A stretch of 64,000 nt of DNA from Pedobacter cryoconitis (GTDB lineage: Bacteria > Bacteroidota > Bacteroidia > Sphingobacteriales > Sphingobacteriaceae), in contig NZ_JACHCG010000001.1 of the NCBI RefSeq assembly GCF_014200595.1, positions 62,001-126,000 of the forward strand, in the 5' to 3' direction. The position numbers and the translations under genes were made by a program. Every line of letters begins with the position of its first letter. Position 1 is the first letter of the stretch. Positions 61,959 to 64,000 of the stretch are shown one piece after another. The notes beneath the pieces are model-generated. The model was not told the DNA's origin. It worked only from the letters and a program-made list of their open reading frames with translations, and did not search any database.

Positions 61959-62521
61959 TAAACTGCTGGTTGTAGTTTTTTATAAATCAGGGACACTAAA
62001 AATCCGATAGTTGAGCCTAAAGCAGCACCTGCTATGGTATCAATCGGGTAATGTACGCCAACGTATATTTGTGCAAAAGAAATAATAAATGCCCAGGCAA
62101 GGCCAATTGGCAGGATCGGCTTCCATCTTGGATAGAAAACCATAATTAAAAACACGGCAATACCGAAGTGGTTTGTTGCGTGTGCGGATGGGAAACTATA
62201 GCCGCTGCCGCAGGGCACGCGGTGAATAATATCATGAATCAGTGCAGGTTCATTACATGGTCTCAGCCTGGCAACAAATGGTTTGATGAACCTGGAAGAG
62301 ATCATATCACCCAGGGCAAACGTAAGCAATACGCCGCCTATAATATACCAGCCTCTTTTTTTATACTCTTTGAAACTGAAAATGATAATAAACAAGTATA
62401 GTGGCGCCCAGGTATACCTGTTCCGCATCAATGGAAGAAACCAGTCCAGGAAACCGTTGGACAGTCCTCTGTGAATTTTCAGAAACAGTTCTACATCGAA
62501 GGTATGCAGGCTTTCTATCAT
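61958..62521 (-). CDS. PAP2-family membrane phosphatase
   Basis: A 187-residue membrane phosphatase with the PAP2 signature in three parts: KPFVARLRPC, PSAHATNHF and VGVHYPIDTIAGA. These enzymes act on lipid phosphates such as undecaprenyl pyrophosphate or phosphatidic acid. The gene starts by a 4-base overlap (ATGA) with the methyltransferase gene and is followed by the ZIP gene. Confidence 0.92.
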   Translation of the reverse strand: MIESLHTFDVELFLKIHRGLSNGFLDWFLPLMRNRYTWAPLYLFIIIFSFKEYKKRGWYIIGGVLLTFALGDMISSRFIKPFVARLRPCNEPALIHDIIHRVPCGSGYSFPSAHATNHFGIAVFLIMVFYPRWKPILPIGLAWAFIISFAQIYVGVHYPIDTIAGAALGSTIGFLVSLIYKKLQPAV

Positions 62522-63249
62522 GCTTTTTTACAAACAAGGATTAATCTGTCAGATTTAGCTACATCAAATTCTTCCAGGCTATAGCTGCCGAATGTATTGA
62601 TGATTTTTAATCCGCTTTTTTCAAGCATCCTTTCAAAATCAGCCAAACTGAATGCTTGTACACGTTCTTCAAAAGCGTAATGTTTGCTTTTGTGTTCGAA
62701 GTTGATATGTTTAATGATTTTACCTTCGGCAACAAATTTACGAAGATCAAATTCTATACCTTCAACAGTTTTTGTTTCTCTGTGTGTCAGGTTACTGATA
62801 ATTTTCTGCGTGTTGAAATAATCAATCACTACGGTCCCATCTTCTTTGATACTTTTTCTGAAAGATTTAAGCGCATTGACATGATCTTTTTCTGTATCAA
62901 AGTATCCGAAACTGGTGAAAAGGTTCAGGGCGATATCATAATAATTGATATAGCCAAGTTTACGCATATCGTGTACAAAAAAGTGAAGGTGTTTCTGCTC
63001 GAACTGCTTCGCGTATTTGATGCTTTGTTCAGAAAGGTCAATTCCTGTAACATCAAATCCTTTTTTGTTTAAATAAACGGAATGACGGCCTCTGCCGCAG
63101 GCGATATCAAGTATACGGGAGTGCAGTGCCGGCTTCAGGTAAGCTGTCAGGTTATCAATTAAAAACTCGGCTTCTGCGTCATTACGCTGACTATATAAGA
63201 TATGATAATAAGGAGAATTGAACCAATATTGAAACCACTTTCGCTGCAT
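62518..63249 (-). CDS. Class I SAM-dependent methyltransferase
   Basis: A 243-residue methyltransferase, ATG at 63249 (MQRKWFQYWFNSPYYHILYSQRN); an upstream ATG would add 22 residues not typical of the family. Motif I is ILDIACGRGRHSVYLN, then VTGIDLSEQSIKYA and YDIALNLFTSFGYFDT. Substrate unknown. It is first in a three-gene minus-strand operon with PAP2 and ZIP. Confidence 0.9.
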   Translation of the reverse strand: MQRKWFQYWFNSPYYHILYSQRNDAEAEFLIDNLTAYLKPALHSRILDIACGRGRHSVYLNKKGFDVTGIDLSEQSIKYAKQFEQKHLHFFVHDMRKLGYINYYDIALNLFTSFGYFDTEKDHVNALKSFRKSIKEDGTVVIDYFNTQKIISNLTHRETKTVEGIEFDLRKFVAEGKIIKHINFEHKSKHYAFEERVQAFSLADFERMLEKSGLKIINTFGSYSLEEFDVAKSDRLILVCKKA

Positions 63250-63357
63250 AAGGACCGTCTTAAATTTAGAAAAAGCAAATATAGTGATTAGGAATGCAAC
63301 TGGGTGGACATTCAATTCAAATTATGATATTATGACACCGCCTACTTAAATTTTTAC

Positions 63358-63365
63358 TATTTTTG
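63358..63365 (+). promoter_or_regulatory. Promoter -7 element TATTTTTG
   Basis: TATTTTTG fits TAnnTTTG, 21 bases ahead of the TTG start at 63386. No clear -33 element. Confidence 0.4.
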
Positions 63366-63385
63366 GAAAACAAAATTCATAGCAG

Positions 63386-64000
63386 TTGACACTTATAAAA
63401 TCTATTTCAGGAATCAGGGGAACTATCGGCGGAATCGCTGGAAATGGGCTAACACCTATTGATATAGTGAAGTTTACCGCAGCTTACGGCTCGTGGGTAA
63501 TTAAAAATACGAACATTAAGAAAATCGTACTCGGACGGGATGCACGGATCTCGGGAGACATGGTGAATAACCTGGTAACTGGTACTTTACAGGGACTGGG
63601 TATTGAAGTGATAGACTTAGGTTTATCTACTACACCGACTGTGGAAATCGCTGTCCCAATGGAAAAAGCAGGTGGCGGGATTATTTTAACGGCCAGCCAT
63701 AATCCTAAGCAGTGGAACGCGCTTAAACTCTTAAATGAGAAGGGCGAGTTTATCAATGATGAAAATGGTAAAGAAGTATTAGAAATTGCTGAAAGAGCTG
63801 ATTTTTCTTTTGCTGAGGTAAATGACCTTGGAAAAGTTACTTATGATGATTCTTATCTGCAAAAACATATTGATGTAATTCTGGCTTTGCCATTGGTTGA
63901 TGTTGAATTGATCAAAAAAGCAAATTTCAAAATTGCAATTGACTGTGTAAACTCCACAGGCGGTATTTTTATTCCTGCTTTATTAAAAGCGTTAGGGGTA
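63386..64000 (+). CDS. glmM: Phosphoglucosamine mutase-type phosphohexomutase (3' partial)
   Basis: The first 205 residues of a phosphohexomutase, cut by the window end; no stop appears before 64000. The start is a TTG (then TLIKSISGIRGTIGG), as no ATG precedes the conserved opening. The metal/catalytic serine loop TASHNPKQWNALKLL (Ser about residue 99) and GRDARISGDMV are seen. In this phylum the family is usually GlmM, converting glucosamine-6-P to glucosamine-1-P for cell-wall synthesis; a phosphomannomutase role is also possible. Confidence 0.88.
   Translation, partial: MTLIKSISGIRGTIGGIAGNGLTPIDIVKFTAAYGSWVIKNTNIKKIVLGRDARISGDMVNNLVTGTLQGLGIEVIDLGLSTTPTVEIAVPMEKAGGGIILTASHNPKQWNALKLLNEKGEFINDENGKEVLEIAERADFSFAEVNDLGKVTYDDSYLQKHIDVILALPLVDVELIKKANFKIAIDCVNSTGGIFIPALLKALGV

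Noticed and set aside
1..64000. tRNA, rRNA or tmRNA genes
   Set aside because: I saw no cloverleaf with a GTTC-type arm nor rRNA-like sequence; a tRNAscan-SE run would settle it.

Overview
The window looks like a chromosomal segment of a Bacteroidota bacterium of the Sphingobacteriaceae type, most likely Pedobacter or a close relative. The signs are an ECF sigma / FecR / TonB-receptor operon with a DUF4249 lipoprotein, DUF6266, DUF3276, DUF1573 and YbbR proteins, a long NusB, many exported proteins cut after an AQ-like site, TAnnTTTG promoter motifs, and few Shine-Dalgarno sequences. The genus is an inference from family content. I found no rRNA, tRNA or CRISPR array.

Layout. 1-2039: the end of a type I peptide/bacteriocin-type exporter (ABC plus HlyD partner). 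2054-9790: mixed single genes (GNAT, orphan ECF sigma, a possible toxin-like protein, YXWGXW protein, CvfB, hypoxanthine-DNA glycosylase, MFS, DinB, thioredoxin). 9794-15320 (minus): CHRD-like lipoprotein, sigma, FecR, TonB receptor, DUF4249. 15370-19775 (minus): glycosyltransferase and methyltransferase pair, GAF histidine kinase, yeast-Tyr1-type prephenate dehydrogenase. 20406-26043: accessory-looking stretch with a decayed AAA ATPase, an exported argininosuccinate-lyase-like protein, an S24 repressor with operators, and a beta-helix protein. 26074-32380: AraC regulator, MBL hydrolase, glycosyltransferase, YceH, a candidate small RNA, a PepSY-like protein, then SDR, palindromic operator, cysteine-rich leader peptide and PhyH dioxygenase.

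The 683-bp gap at 32381-33063 holds three perfect DnaA boxes, several near-matches, an 82-bp inverted array of 11-bp repeats and an AT-rich tract. I propose it as the replication origin. Gene strand bias flips around it: by my hand tally about 58% of coding length is minus to the left and about 65% plus to the right.

33064-41897: DUF6266, SDR, MutT, redoxin, CBM9-like protein, S9 peptidase with MFS partner, OsmC. 42283-46838: a membrane/coiled-coil cluster whose third gene is a membrane-anchored Ppx/GppA-like protein, the best candidate here for an undescribed protein system. 47191-52679: exported proteins, a spondin-domain lipoprotein and a tricorn-type protease. 52788-64000: housekeeping genes (DUF3276, ABC exporter, leucine-type dehydrogenase, NusB, DUF1573, YajC, YbbR, CoaE, exonuclease-like MBL, DUF5522, MarR; then methyltransferase, PAP2, ZIP on minus; and the start of a phosphohexomutase).

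The most rewarding items for follow-up are the origin candidate, the cysteine-rich leader with its 33-bp palindrome, the three-gene Ppx/GppA-like operon, the small-RNA candidate, and the unannotated small proteins.
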